Below are positions 37,955 to 47,066 of a stretch of 64,000 bases of DNA, piece by piece. Under the pieces are notes generated by a model, which did no database searches, was not told the origin of the DNA, and saw only the letters and a program-made list of their open reading frames with translations. The DNA is from Winogradskyella arenosi (GTDB taxonomy: Bacteria; Bacteroidota; Bacteroidia; Flavobacteriales; Flavobacteriaceae), in contig NZ_QPJO01000004.1 of assembly GCF_003337305.1 (NCBI RefSeq), positions 248,001 through 312,000 on the forward strand, given 5' to 3'. Made by a program: the position numbers and the translations under genes. Numbering within the stretch: position 1 is the stretch's first letter; every line of letters begins with the position of its first letter.

Positions 37955-38719
37955 ATGCGTAACATTACGGTTAGCCTTTTATTCTGTCTCCTTCCTTTTA
38001 TTCACTTCTCTCAAACCTTAAACGGTAAAGTCTACGACACCAAAAGTGTACTGAAGAATATTAAGGTGATTAATAAAACGCAAAACCGAATGACCATTAC
38101 CAATGCTGATGGTGATTTTAAAATTGAAGCTAAAGTTCAAGATAGTATTATTTTTCAGTCCCTTTTCTATCACCAAAAAACCGTAGTTTTAAAACCCTCT
38201 CACTTTGGAAGTATGGCCGTCTTTGAGCTCAAAGAAATTCTGAATGAACTCGATGAAGTTGAAGTAAAAGCAGAACCCGAACAACCTGTCTTTTCCGAAG
38301 AAACCTACAATATTGAGCTTAAAAGTATTATTCAAGAAGATATTAAAAATCATCCTGAAAAATATGCGCCTTTAGGTAATAACCAAGGTATAGATTTTGT
38401 TTACCTCGCTAAAAAACTCTACAACTTAATAAAATCTAAAAAACCAAAGACAGAAACCCCCACAGTCATTACATACAAGAATTTCACCTCCCTCATTGAA
38501 ACAAGCTCATTTTTTAATCAGGAGTTATTAACCCAAAGCCTTAAAATTCCTGAAGCCTATAATTATCTCTTTTTAGATTATTGCGCGTCTAAACAACTCA
38601 GTTCGGAATTACTCAAAGAAGAAAACAAAATGCAATTATTAGAAGCATTGGTTGTAAACAGTCAACTATTCTTAATTCTTTTAGAAGAGTACGGAGAAGA
38701 AAGTTTAAAACAAGAGTAA
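37955..38719 (+). CDS. Secreted protein with a carboxypeptidase-regulatory-like domain
   Basis: 254 residues with a signal peptide ending near 20 (HFSQTLNG). Residues 22-95 form the beta-sandwich regulatory-like domain (VYDTKSVLKNIKVINKTQNR and TITNADGDFKI) often found at the N-terminus of TonB receptors and DUF5686 proteins, but no barrel follows. The C-terminal 150 residues are helical, acidic and unrecognised. It is a stand-alone member whose role is unknown. Confidence 0.7.
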   Translation: MRNITVSLLFCLLPFIHFSQTLNGKVYDTKSVLKNIKVINKTQNRMTITNADGDFKIEAKVQDSIIFQSLFYHQKTVVLKPSHFGSMAVFELKEILNELDEVEVKAEPEQPVFSEETYNIELKSIIQEDIKNHPEKYAPLGNNQGIDFVYLAKKLYNLIKSKKPKTETPTVITYKNFTSLIETSSFFNQELLTQSLKIPEAYNYLFLDYCASKQLSSELLKEENKMQLLEALVVNSQLFLILLEEYGEESLKQE

Positions 38720-38926
38720 GCGCTTTCTAGTGGTTCTCAAAAGGTAGCCTTTAAAACATTTCCTGTTATAAGCACAAATGCCAACCCCAGAAACCACGAA
38801 CCTTATAATCATAAATACACAGCCTCCCCGACGCCTTTAATCTAAAGGTCTTGTAATTTATAGGCTACAATACTAAAATCTAATTTCAAAAGTTATATTT
38901 TTAAGCCTTAATTATATTTCTCTTTT

Positions 38927-40495
38927 ATGAAGCGATTGCTATCCTTTATGTTTTGTTTTGGAATTTTAATCTTTTGGAGTTCTTGTCGTAACGATTTTGA
39001 ATTCTCACCGAGTCAAGGTCAATTAGAATTTGCCAAAGACACTATTTATTTAGATACGGTGTTTTCTAATATTGGGTCGAGCACGTATAACCTTAAAGTT
39101 TATAACCGTAGCGATGAGGATATTGTGATCCCTACCATTCAATTTGAAAACGGAACTGACTCGCGATACCGAATGAATGTTGATGGCGAAACCGGTTTAG
39201 AAGGCGCCCAAGAAGGAAAATTCTTTGAAGACGTAGAATTATTGGCCAACGATAGCCTTTATATTTTTATTGAAACCACTATAGATATCAATACTCTTGG
39301 AGCTTTAGAGAATCAGTTTTTATACACCGACAGAATTCTTTTTGACGCGGGGAATCACCAACAAGATATTGATGTGGTGACTTTAGTTAAGGATGCTGTT
39401 TTTATCTATCCAAGTAAAGACGAAATTACAGGAACTATAGAAACCTTAAGTTTTGATATTGATGGCGATGGCGTTATTGATGATACGACTACTCAAGGTC
39501 GGTTTTTAACTGATGAAGAATTAACCTTCACCAATGAAAAACCTTATGTAATCTATGGTTACGCTGCCGTAAATACCGGAAAAACCCTAACCATGGAAGC
39601 CGGAGCACGGGTTCATTTTCATGCCGATTCTGGAATTATCATAACCGATGGCGCCTCACTACACATTGATGGTGCGCTTAGTAGCAATCCTGACCTCTTA
39701 GAAAACGAAGTTATTATTGAAGGGGATCGTTTAGAACCTTTATACGAGGATATTCCCGGACAATGGGGTACTATTTGGCTCTATAACGGAAGTACGAATA
39801 ACCATATTAATCACGCCACTATAAAGAATGCTACGGTTGGACTATTAGTTGAAGGAAATCCGAATACAACTACAGACAAATTAACGATTACCAATTCTCA
39901 AATCTACAACACCAGCAGCTTTGGTATCTTAGGAAGAGCCACCTCTATTAGCGCTGAAAATGTAGTCCTTAATAACTCCGGACAATCATCTTTTGCGGGA
40001 ACTTATGGTGGAAAATACAATTTTACACATTGTACCATTGCTAATTACTGGAACAGCAGCTTTAGAGAATACCCTGCCCTACTTTTAAACGATTATATTG
40101 TTGATGAAAATAATACGGTTTATGTGAATGACTTAACCGAAGCGAATTTTAACAACTGTATTATATATGGTAATGATAATCCTGAATTTTTATTAGAGCA
40201 ACAAGGCGACGTCTTTCAATTTAAATTTTCAAATTCTCTTCTACGTTTTAATAACTTGAATCTTTCAGGTAATGGAATTTACGATTTTGAAGACAGCACA
40301 TTCTATGCGAATAACGTTTTTAATGAAGATCCCGATTTTGAAGCGCCTTATGATAATAAGATGCGTATTGGTGCCGATTCAGAAGCTATAGGTATTGGCA
40401 GTTCTGAATTCACCGTTGCAACAGATTTACTTGGCAATCCACGTTCAGGTGCTATAGACGCTGGCGCTTACATCCATACCACTTTTAACGAGTAG
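38927..40495 (+). CDS. Lipoprotein with beta-helix-like repeats
   Basis: 522 residues. A lipobox Cys (WSSCRND) is at about residue 20. The first 150 residues look like an immunoglobulin-type domain (DTVFSNIGSSTYNLKVYNRS). A calcium-loop-like DIDGDGVIDD lies near 180. From about 215 on there are repeated short strands rich in Asn, Gly and Thr (HINHATIKNATVGLLVEGN, LTITNSQIYNTSSFGILGRA), suggesting a right-handed beta helix. It is probably surface-exposed. Function is unknown. A strong terminator follows. Confidence 0.75.
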   Translation: MKRLLSFMFCFGILIFWSSCRNDFEFSPSQGQLEFAKDTIYLDTVFSNIGSSTYNLKVYNRSDEDIVIPTIQFENGTDSRYRMNVDGETGLEGAQEGKFFEDVELLANDSLYIFIETTIDINTLGALENQFLYTDRILFDAGNHQQDIDVVTLVKDAVFIYPSKDEITGTIETLSFDIDGDGVIDDTTTQGRFLTDEELTFTNEKPYVIYGYAAVNTGKTLTMEAGARVHFHADSGIIITDGASLHIDGALSSNPDLLENEVIIEGDRLEPLYEDIPGQWGTIWLYNGSTNNHINHATIKNATVGLLVEGNPNTTTDKLTITNSQIYNTSSFGILGRATSISAENVVLNNSGQSSFAGTYGGKYNFTHCTIANYWNSSFREYPALLLNDYIVDENNTVYVNDLTEANFNNCIIYGNDNPEFLLEQQGDVFQFKFSNSLLRFNNLNLSGNGIYDFEDSTFYANNVFNEDPDFEAPYDNKMRIGADSEAIGIGSSEFTVATDLLGNPRSGAIDAGAYIHTTFNE

Positions 40496-40517
40496 CTAGA
40501 ATAGTAACAACACTAAC

Positions 40518-40560
40518 AAACAAAAAGCCTTTCAAAATAAATTGAAAGGCTTTTTGTTTG
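40518..40560. terminator. Bidirectional terminator
   Basis: CAAACAAAAAGCCTTTCAA pairs with TTGAAAGGCTTTTTGTTTG, one of the longest perfect stems in the window, between the beta-helix lipoprotein and convergent glyA. Confidence 0.9.
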
Positions 40561-40599
40561 TTAAGGCTCCTGTATCTCAAAAATCTACAGGACTAGGTT

Positions 40600-41874
40600 T
40601 TAAGCATTAAATAAAGCACGTCCGCTCATTAATTCATTTACTTTCTTAGCCACACCTTCTAAAACGGTATCGTTATCATGGTTAGCAAGAACTTCATCAA
40701 TTAAATCTACAACGTAAGGCATATCGCTTTCTTTTAAACCTCTTGTTGTTACCGCTGCAGTACCAATTCTAATACCAGAAGTTACAAATGGAGATTCCGT
40801 ATCAAACGGTACCATATTCTTATTCACAGTAATATCTGCTTTTACTAAAGCGTTTTCAGCATCTTTACCTGTAATATTTTTATTTCTAAGGTCAATTAAC
40901 ATCATATGGTTATCCGTACCTCCAGAAATTAAGTTATAATCTTTAGCCACAAAAGCTTTAGCCATAGCGTTAGCATTGTGCTTCACCTGTAACATATAAT
41001 GCATAAAATCGTCAGTAAGCGCTTCACCAAAAGCAATCGCTTTAGCAGCAATAATATGCTCTAAAGGTCCACCTTGATTTCCTGGAAAAACACCAGAATC
41101 TAATAAGCTAGACATTTTACGTAGATTTCCATTTTTTAGAGTAATTCCGAAAGGATTGTCTATATTTTCCCCCATCATGATCATTCCCCCTCTTGGTCCA
41201 CGTAAGGTTTTATGAGTTGTAGTCGTTACAACATGACAGTGCGGCATGGGATCATTTAAAATTCCTTTTGCAATTAATCCGGCCGGGTGAGAGATATCAG
41301 CTAATAATACAGCTCCTACACTATCAGCAACTTCTCTAAACTTAGCGAAATCAATATCACGAGAATAGGCTGAAGCCCCAGCAATAATTAATTTTGGCTT
41401 TTCTTTTTGAGCTTGATCCGCAAGCATATCGTAATCAATATACCCCGTATCTTTCTTTACCCCGTAGAAGGTTGGCTTATATAATTTACCTGAAAAATTT
41501 ACTGAAGATCCGTGTGTTAAATGACCACCATGAGATAAATCGAAACCTAAAATTGTATCTCCAGGTTTTAAACATGCGTGGTATACTGCAGTGTTAGCCT
41601 GACTCCCAGAGTGTGGTTGTACATTAGCATAAGCAGCCCCAAATAAGGTCTTGGCACGCTCTATAGCAATATTCTCTACCTCATCGACAACCTCGCAGCC
41701 CCCGTAGTAACGTTTACCAGGATACCCCTCAGCATACTTATTAGTTAATACAGATCCTGCAGCTTCCATAACCTGGTCGCTTACAAAATTCTCTGAAGCT
41801 ATTAATTCTATACCATCAATTTGGCGTTCCTTTTCAGCTTGAATGAGTTCAAATATTTGTTCGTCGCGTTGCAT
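40600..41874 (-). CDS. glyA: Serine hydroxymethyltransferase
   Basis: 424 residues, PLP-dependent. It transfers the serine hydroxymethyl group to tetrahydrofolate, forming glycine and methylene-THF. The PLP lysine is in [16 protein letters not shown] near residue 226, preceded by [13 protein letters not shown] with the PLP-contacting residues. The N-terminus [18 protein letters not shown] is typical and supports the ATG. It is monocistronic and divergent from fahA. Confidence 0.97.
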   Translation of the reverse strand: MQRDEQIFELIQAEKERQIDGIELIASENFVSDQVMEAAGSVLTNKYAEGYPGKRYYGGCEVVDEVENIAIERAKTLFGAAYANVQPHSGSQANTAVYHACLKPGDTILGFDLSHGGHLTHGSSVNFSGKLYKPTFYGVKKDTGYIDYDMLADQAQKEKPKLIIAGASAYSRDIDFAKFREVADSVGAVLLADISHPAGLIAKGILNDPMPHCHVVTTTTHKTLRGPRGGMIMMGENIDNPFGITLKNGNLRKMSSLLDSGVFPGNQGGPLEHIIAAKAIAFGEALTDDFMHYMLQVKHNANAMAKAFVAKDYNLISGGTDNHMMLIDLRNKNITGKDAENALVKADITVNKNMVPFDTESPFVTSGIRIGTAAVTTRGLKESDMPYVVDLIDEVLANHDNDTVLEGVAKKVNELMSGRALFNA

Positions 41875-41983
41875 AAATAAAGTGTTTGTTAAATCAATAC
41901 AAAAATAGTGAATACATTAGTTTAAATATCAAAAATTATGTAGGTTTGACTGAATTTAATGAACAATTAATCAACAATAATAT

Positions 41984-43276
41984 ATGCCATTATCCGCTAA
42001 CAATCCAGATCGTACCTCATGGTTACATGTTGGTAAAAACTCAGATTTCCCGATTCAAAACATTCCTTTTGGAGTTTTTCTTACTAGAGATGACATCATT
42101 ACCATAGGAACTAGAATTGGAGATACGGCTATTGATCTTGGAGCTTTACACCAATTGGGTTATTTTGAAGGCATACCCCTTACCGATGATATTTTTCTTC
42201 AAGATACCTTAAATGATTTCATTGCTGATGGAAGAAAAACATGGCGTCTGGTAAGAAATAGAATCGCTGAGATTTTTGATGCTGAAAACGACACCTTAAA
42301 AAATAATATTCCACATAAAGAAACTATTTTATTCCGTTTAGACGAAATAGAAATGCAACTGCCTATACAAGTCGGTGATTATACGGATTTTTACGCAAGT
42401 AAAGAGCATGCTACCAACGTGGGGACCATGTTTAGAGATCCTGATAATGCCTTAATGCCAAACTGGGTGCATATGCCTGTTGGTTACCACGGCCGTAGTT
42501 CTTCTATTATCCCTTCAGGAATTCCAGTACATAGACCTCAAGGTCAAACCTTACCTCCAGATGCTGACACTCCTGTTTTTGGACCGTCAAAACTTGTAGA
42601 TTTTGAACTTGAAATGGCGTTTATCACCACCGATGCTAATGATTTAGGAGAACCAATTCCTATTGAAGAGGCTGAAGAATACATCTTCGGATTGGTTTTA
42701 TTTAACGATTGGTCAGCTAGAGATATTCAAAAATGGGAGTACGTTCCATTAGGTCCTTTTTTAGGAAAAAGTTTCGCCTCATCAATGTCGCCATGGATTG
42801 TTACTTTGGACGCTTTAGAGCCTTTTAGAACTGAAAGCCCAAAACAAAACCCTAAGCCTTTAGAGTATTTAAGAAGTAAAGGAAAGAAAAGTTTCGATAT
42901 TAATTTAGAAGTTGCTATTCAGCCAAAAGGTGCTAAAGAAACTATTGTAAGCAAATCAAATTTCAAATATATGTATTGGAATATGGCTCAGCAATTAGCA
43001 CACCACACCGTAAACGGATGTCCAGTAAACTCTGGAGATGTTATGGGAAGTGGAACCATCTCTGGTCCTACTCCAGACTCTTATGGTTCTATGTTAGAAT
43101 TAAGTTGGAAAGGAACCAAACCTTTAACCATGAAAGATGGTACCGAACGAAAGTTTATCAATGACTACGACTCTGTAATTATGAGAGGGCATTGTGAAAA
43201 CGATGGTACACGTATTGGATTTGGAACCGTAAAAACACAGTTACTTCCTATATTTAATCCGAAGAAAAAGAAATAA
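41984..43276 (+). CDS. fahA: Fumarylacetoacetase
   Basis: 430 residues. It hydrolyses fumarylacetoacetate to fumarate and acetoacetate, the last step of tyrosine and phenylalanine breakdown. The catalytic core spans about 120-420: DFYASKEHATNVGTMFR, the metal-ligand cluster ELEMAFITT, LVLFNDWSARDIQKWEYVPLGPFLGKSF, and SGTISGPTPDSYGSMLELSW. Length and N-domain match FAH rather than the shorter FAH-domain hydrolases. No other tyrosine-degradation genes are in the window. Confidence 0.95.
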   Translation: MPLSANNPDRTSWLHVGKNSDFPIQNIPFGVFLTRDDIITIGTRIGDTAIDLGALHQLGYFEGIPLTDDIFLQDTLNDFIADGRKTWRLVRNRIAEIFDAENDTLKNNIPHKETILFRLDEIEMQLPIQVGDYTDFYASKEHATNVGTMFRDPDNALMPNWVHMPVGYHGRSSSIIPSGIPVHRPQGQTLPPDADTPVFGPSKLVDFELEMAFITTDANDLGEPIPIEEAEEYIFGLVLFNDWSARDIQKWEYVPLGPFLGKSFASSMSPWIVTLDALEPFRTESPKQNPKPLEYLRSKGKKSFDINLEVAIQPKGAKETIVSKSNFKYMYWNMAQQLAHHTVNGCPVNSGDVMGSGTISGPTPDSYGSMLELSWKGTKPLTMKDGTERKFINDYDSVIMRGHCENDGTRIGFGTVKTQLLPIFNPKKKK

Positions 43277-43298
43277 ATTTTAGACTTATACCATTATA

Positions 43299-43337
43299 AA
43301 AAGAAGATTTGAGTACCGTACTTTAATCTTCTTTTTT
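43299..43337. terminator. Terminator after fahA
   Basis: AAAAGAAGATT/AATCTTCTTTT around a 15-base loop with six T. Confidence 0.75.
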
Positions 43338-43482
43338 GTTTTATAACTTTATATAAATATCAGGAAATGGACAATTGATATTAATTCACATTTAAGTTTC
43401 AACGTCATTGATGCCAGAAACATTGATATCCTTGTTATGTACAGAAACTTTTGTCTTGAAATAGTTCAATAACAAACATCTT

Positions 43483-45171
43483 TTAAAAATTGGGGGTGCA
43501 ACTAAAGCTCATCCAAGCTTTAGTTATGGGATGTTCAAAACTTAAGGTTTCAGCATGAAGATGCAAGCGGTTAGAAGGCTGTCCGTATAAATCATCCCCT
43601 ACTATCGGGGTATTTAATCCTTTTACATGGGCGGCATGCACCCGAAGTTGATGGGTACGTCCGGAAACCGGATAAAAATAAATTCTAGTTTTATGATCTT
43701 TAACGTTTATCACCTCATAGTTTGTGGTTGCTAATTTGCCATGCTCATAGCACACCAACTGACGGGGTCTGTTGTTTAAATCTACCCGAAGTGGCAAATC
43801 AATCGTCCCTTTTAAAGACGACAATACACCATCTAACACCGCCACGTAACGTTTTTTAATTTTCCTATTAATAAATTGGCGCTGAAGATGCTTATGTGCT
43901 CTTTCCGTCTTGGCCACAAGTAACAGCCCTGAGGTAGACATATCTAACCGGTGAAGCAATAATGCTCCAGTAGCCTCAGGCAAATACTCTTGCATCCTTA
44001 TAAGCACAGAATCTTTTATGGTTTTTCCCGGAACGGATAAGAATTCATGAGGTTTGTTTACCAAAACTATAGCCTCATCTTCATATATAATCTCTAAAGT
44101 GCCATCAAAGTGTCCGGCAGAGGCAATAGGATTAGGTTCTACATTTAAGCCCTTCATCATATGCCCTAAAATAGGTTCGCAACGGCTACGGCATGACGGA
44201 TAGAATTGCCCATGGCGTCGCACTTCGCTATTAGGCGCCACCCCCCACCAAAATTCAGCCATCGCTAAAGGTTGTAATTGATTTTGATACGCAAATTGAA
44301 ACAGCTTTGGTGCTGCACATTCCCCCGCCGCCACAGGAGGATATCCTAAATCCGTACGTTGAAAAATGGATAATAAATCTTCAGTCTCTTTATGAGCATT
44401 TAAAAACCGATATTCTTGATGAATCTGTTTCTGCAATTCACCTGATAAGGCTTTACGTTCTTGCTTTAATTTTTCAATAGGCTTTAAAAGACGGTCTAAT
44501 AGTTCTTGTGCTTGTTCCAACTCAGAATCGCAGGCTAATTTTAAATATTTAAGATCTAAATTACTCTGAATACTCTGTTGTTTTAATTCTTCAAACAATA
44601 AAGACTTCTCCGCTTCAGATAAATTTTGAGCCTCATGCGTTCTCCGTTGTTGACGCAACTTTTTACTTACCTTGGCTTGGCGTTTAAACTCTGTAATTTT
44701 CTGAATCTGGGAGTCCTGCGCCGCTATAAGGTTACGTTTAGCCGCTTCTAAATCGGGATGCTGCTCTAATTGCGAAATTTTCTCCGTTAATTGGTTTAAG
44801 TAGGTCTCTCCTTCTTTATAAAATCCTTTTGGATCTAAAGTGTCGTAGACTGGCGGCACAAAACCCGAGATATGATTGCTTTCTGCTAATTTCCCCGAAA
44901 ACGCACTAATATAGCCTAATTGTCCTTCAGCATTTAATACTAGCATAACCCCAAACATCTTTCCGATTTGTAAACCTTTAAGAGCCGGATCTAAACCAAA
45001 ATTATGATCAAAATCCTGTTGAGCACTTAAATACGCCTTAACCTCATCAGCAGCTTCCACACAATAAGGATGTGGCACATATAAGAATGGATACGTAAAT
45101 TCTTGAGGTAAATTTACTTCGTCTTTCAACTTTAAAGGGTGAAAATAATTGTCTTCCGGTTTAAACATCAT
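43483..45171 (-). CDS. RluA-type pseudouridine synthase with a long N-terminal extension
   Basis: 562 residues, about twice the usual length. The catalytic RluA domain covers about 365-560, with EAIVLVNKPHEFLSVPGK and the catalytic aspartate in LLHRLDMSTSGLLLVAK. The first 350 residues hold a beta-rich module (MFGVMLVLNAEGQLGYISAFSG), a long charged coiled coil (about 130-260) and a Cys-containing motif FYPSCRSRCEPILGHM. Such extended proteins occur in Bacteroidetes and gammaproteobacteria and probably modify a tRNA or rRNA uridine. Start MMF: either Met is possible. Confidence 0.9.
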   Translation of the reverse strand: MMFKPEDNYFHPLKLKDEVNLPQEFTYPFLYVPHPYCVEAADEVKAYLSAQQDFDHNFGLDPALKGLQIGKMFGVMLVLNAEGQLGYISAFSGKLAESNHISGFVPPVYDTLDPKGFYKEGETYLNQLTEKISQLEQHPDLEAAKRNLIAAQDSQIQKITEFKRQAKVSKKLRQQRRTHEAQNLSEAEKSLLFEELKQQSIQSNLDLKYLKLACDSELEQAQELLDRLLKPIEKLKQERKALSGELQKQIHQEYRFLNAHKETEDLLSIFQRTDLGYPPVAAGECAAPKLFQFAYQNQLQPLAMAEFWWGVAPNSEVRRHGQFYPSCRSRCEPILGHMMKGLNVEPNPIASAGHFDGTLEIIYEDEAIVLVNKPHEFLSVPGKTIKDSVLIRMQEYLPEATGALLLHRLDMSTSGLLLVAKTERAHKHLQRQFINRKIKKRYVAVLDGVLSSLKGTIDLPLRVDLNNRPRQLVCYEHGKLATTNYEVINVKDHKTRIYFYPVSGRTHQLRVHAAHVKGLNTPIVGDDLYGQPSNRLHLHAETLSFEHPITKAWMSFSCTPNF

Positions 45172-45384
45172 TTATTCGTATTGCCGTGCAAAGAAACGAA
45201 ATAATATAAGGCTATAAGGCCTAACCTTAAAAATCATCGCTTCAAAATAGGGCGTTTAATACGCCTATAAAACATTTTAATAAAATGATCGCTTTACCTA
45301 TCTAAATTCACGGAACTCATATATTTTATTTATTTTGGCATCATAATTGGATTCGCTAAATCACGAACCTAAACCCACAAGATT

Positions 45385-46560
45385 ATGAAAAATTTTTTAC
45401 TCTTATCTATTCTTTTTTTAGCACTTGGATCTTGTAGCGCTAAAAAACAAATTAAAAGCGCAATTAGTGATGGAAATTTTGACCAAGCCATAGATGATGC
45501 TTTAGAAAAATTAGAAACGAATAAAGACAAAAAAAGCAAACAAGAATACATTGCTTTATTAGAAGAAGCGTTTTACAAGGCCCTTGGAGAAGATTTAGAA
45601 ACCATAAAACATTTAAAGAAAGACGGAAATCCGGAACAATACAAAACCATCTATAGCCTCTATTCTAATTTAGACGCAAGGCAAACGGCAATTAAAAGAG
45701 TTTTGCCCTTACAAATTGACGGTCAGACTATAGAATTTAAATTTAAGGATTATAGTAGTGATTTAGTTTCTTACCGCTATAAAACTTCTAATTACTTAAA
45801 GAGTCAAGGACTTAACCTATTAAATTCTAATGATAAATATAACGTAAGGGAAGCCTATGAAATCTTTAATTATATAGAACAGATTAATCCTAATTTTGAG
45901 AATACGAGAAGTCTAATGACTGAGGCGCACCAGAAAGGAATGGATTTTGTACATGTTTCTATTCAGAATCAAACTCAACAGATTATTCCGGAACGCTTAG
46001 AGTCTGAGCTCTTAGATTTTAACACCTATGGTTTAGATCAGTTTTGGACCACTTACCATTCGTTTCAAGAGCGCGATCTGAATTACGATTATGCCATGGA
46101 GCTGCAATTAAAGCAAATTTCAATTTCTCCAGAACGCATGAGCGAACGTCAGATTATAAGAGAACGAGACATAGTTGATGGTTGGGAATACGAATTAGAT
46201 CGTGCTGGAAATGTAAAAAAAGACAGTCTTGGTAATGATATTAAAATTGATAAAATTGTAACGGTAACGGCTAGGTTTTATGAAGTTTTACAAACCAAAT
46301 CAGCACAAGTTGTAGCCAATGTGGTTTATTCAGACTTAAAACAGAACAAAGTCCTTGATGCTTTTCCTATAGCTAGTGAATTTATATTCGAAAATGTTTT
46401 TGGAAGATACCAAGGCGACAGTCGTGCTCTGCACGCCGATGACCGCAGCATACTAAACCAAAGAGAACTTCAGTTTCCATCTGATGAAGATATGGTATAT
46501 GATACAGGTGAAGATTTAAAGCGACAATTAAAACGCATTATAACATCCTATACAATGTGA
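45385..46560 (+). CDS. Lipoprotein of unknown function
   Basis: 391 residues with a lipobox Cys16 (LALGSC). The N-terminal half is helical with TPR-like wording (FDQAIDDALEKLETNKDKKS, EYIALLEEAFYKALGE). The C-terminal half is beta-rich and repeats charged strands (VTARFYEVLQTKSAQVVANV). No family is recognised. The gene ends in a strong terminator and is followed by 500 bases without a gene. Confidence 0.7.
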   Translation: MKNFLLLSILFLALGSCSAKKQIKSAISDGNFDQAIDDALEKLETNKDKKSKQEYIALLEEAFYKALGEDLETIKHLKKDGNPEQYKTIYSLYSNLDARQTAIKRVLPLQIDGQTIEFKFKDYSSDLVSYRYKTSNYLKSQGLNLLNSNDKYNVREAYEIFNYIEQINPNFENTRSLMTEAHQKGMDFVHVSIQNQTQQIIPERLESELLDFNTYGLDQFWTTYHSFQERDLNYDYAMELQLKQISISPERMSERQIIRERDIVDGWEYELDRAGNVKKDSLGNDIKIDKIVTVTARFYEVLQTKSAQVVANVVYSDLKQNKVLDAFPIASEFIFENVFGRYQGDSRALHADDRSILNQRELQFPSDEDMVYDTGEDLKRQLKRIITSYTM

Positions 46561-46582
46561 AACAAATTTAATTTTTAATAGC

Positions 46583-46616
46583 ACGCTCATATAAATCTAT
46601 ATGAGCGTTTTTTTTT
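46583..46616 (+). terminator. Terminator of the lipoprotein gene
   Basis: ACGCTCATATA/TATATGAGCGT with loop AATC and nine T. Confidence 0.88.
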
Positions 46617-46685
46617 ACCCTTTTTAGTTATATTTAGCTTTTTCACTGCTTTTAAGCATTAAAAATAACTCAAAATCAGAGTCTT

Positions 46686-46728
46686 AACACTATAATAAAT
46701 GCAATTTTATAGTGTTTTTTTATTTTTT
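46686..46728 (+). terminator. Second terminator-like hairpin without an assigned gene
   Basis: AACACTATAA/TTATAGTGTT with an 11-base loop followed by a long T-rich run. It lies 70 bases after the first terminator, so it may end a small RNA or act as a backup. Confidence 0.55.
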
Positions 46729-46857
46729 TTTAAAAATTTTACCATCCTTAGACAAGGGTAATTCTCTACCCTATTAATTGCTCGTATCCCTTGATTTTCC
46801 TCGTATTTTAACATAATCGTGCTTTTAACAATTTAACCATAAAACGCACAAAAAAAT

Positions 46858-46891
46858 ACATTTTAACGATGTAAATTACATTTTATCGATG
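46858..46891 (+). repeat. 14-base direct repeats at 20-base spacing
   Basis: ACATTTTAACGATG and ACATTTTATCGATG differ at one base and start exactly 20 bases apart, two helical turns. A weaker copy, ACATTTAACGTC, follows at 46909-46920. Tandem sites on one face of the helix are a common operator layout. Confidence 0.6.
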
Positions 46892-47066
46892 CTTTTTGTT
46901 TGATTTTAACATTTAACGTCTTATATTGGGATACCCTTATAACTAATTTGAATAGTCCTTTTTTATAAATTTTTTTTAAGGAAATCAGGTCGTTACGTTG
47001 TTAGAAATTACCCCTTCCCCACAACACGTTTAAGTCTCTTTTTCTTAAGGTATAATTATATAAAAC

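Larger units (their letters stand above)
46617..47066. other. Long regulatory spacer upstream of the giant surface protein
   Basis: No ORF. It contains, in order, the second hairpin, the inverted repeat AGGGTA-N6-TACCCT at 46755-46772, and two 14-base direct repeats (46858-46871 and 46878-46891). The amount of symmetric and repeated sequence is unusual and suggests control of the downstream gene. Confidence 0.55.
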
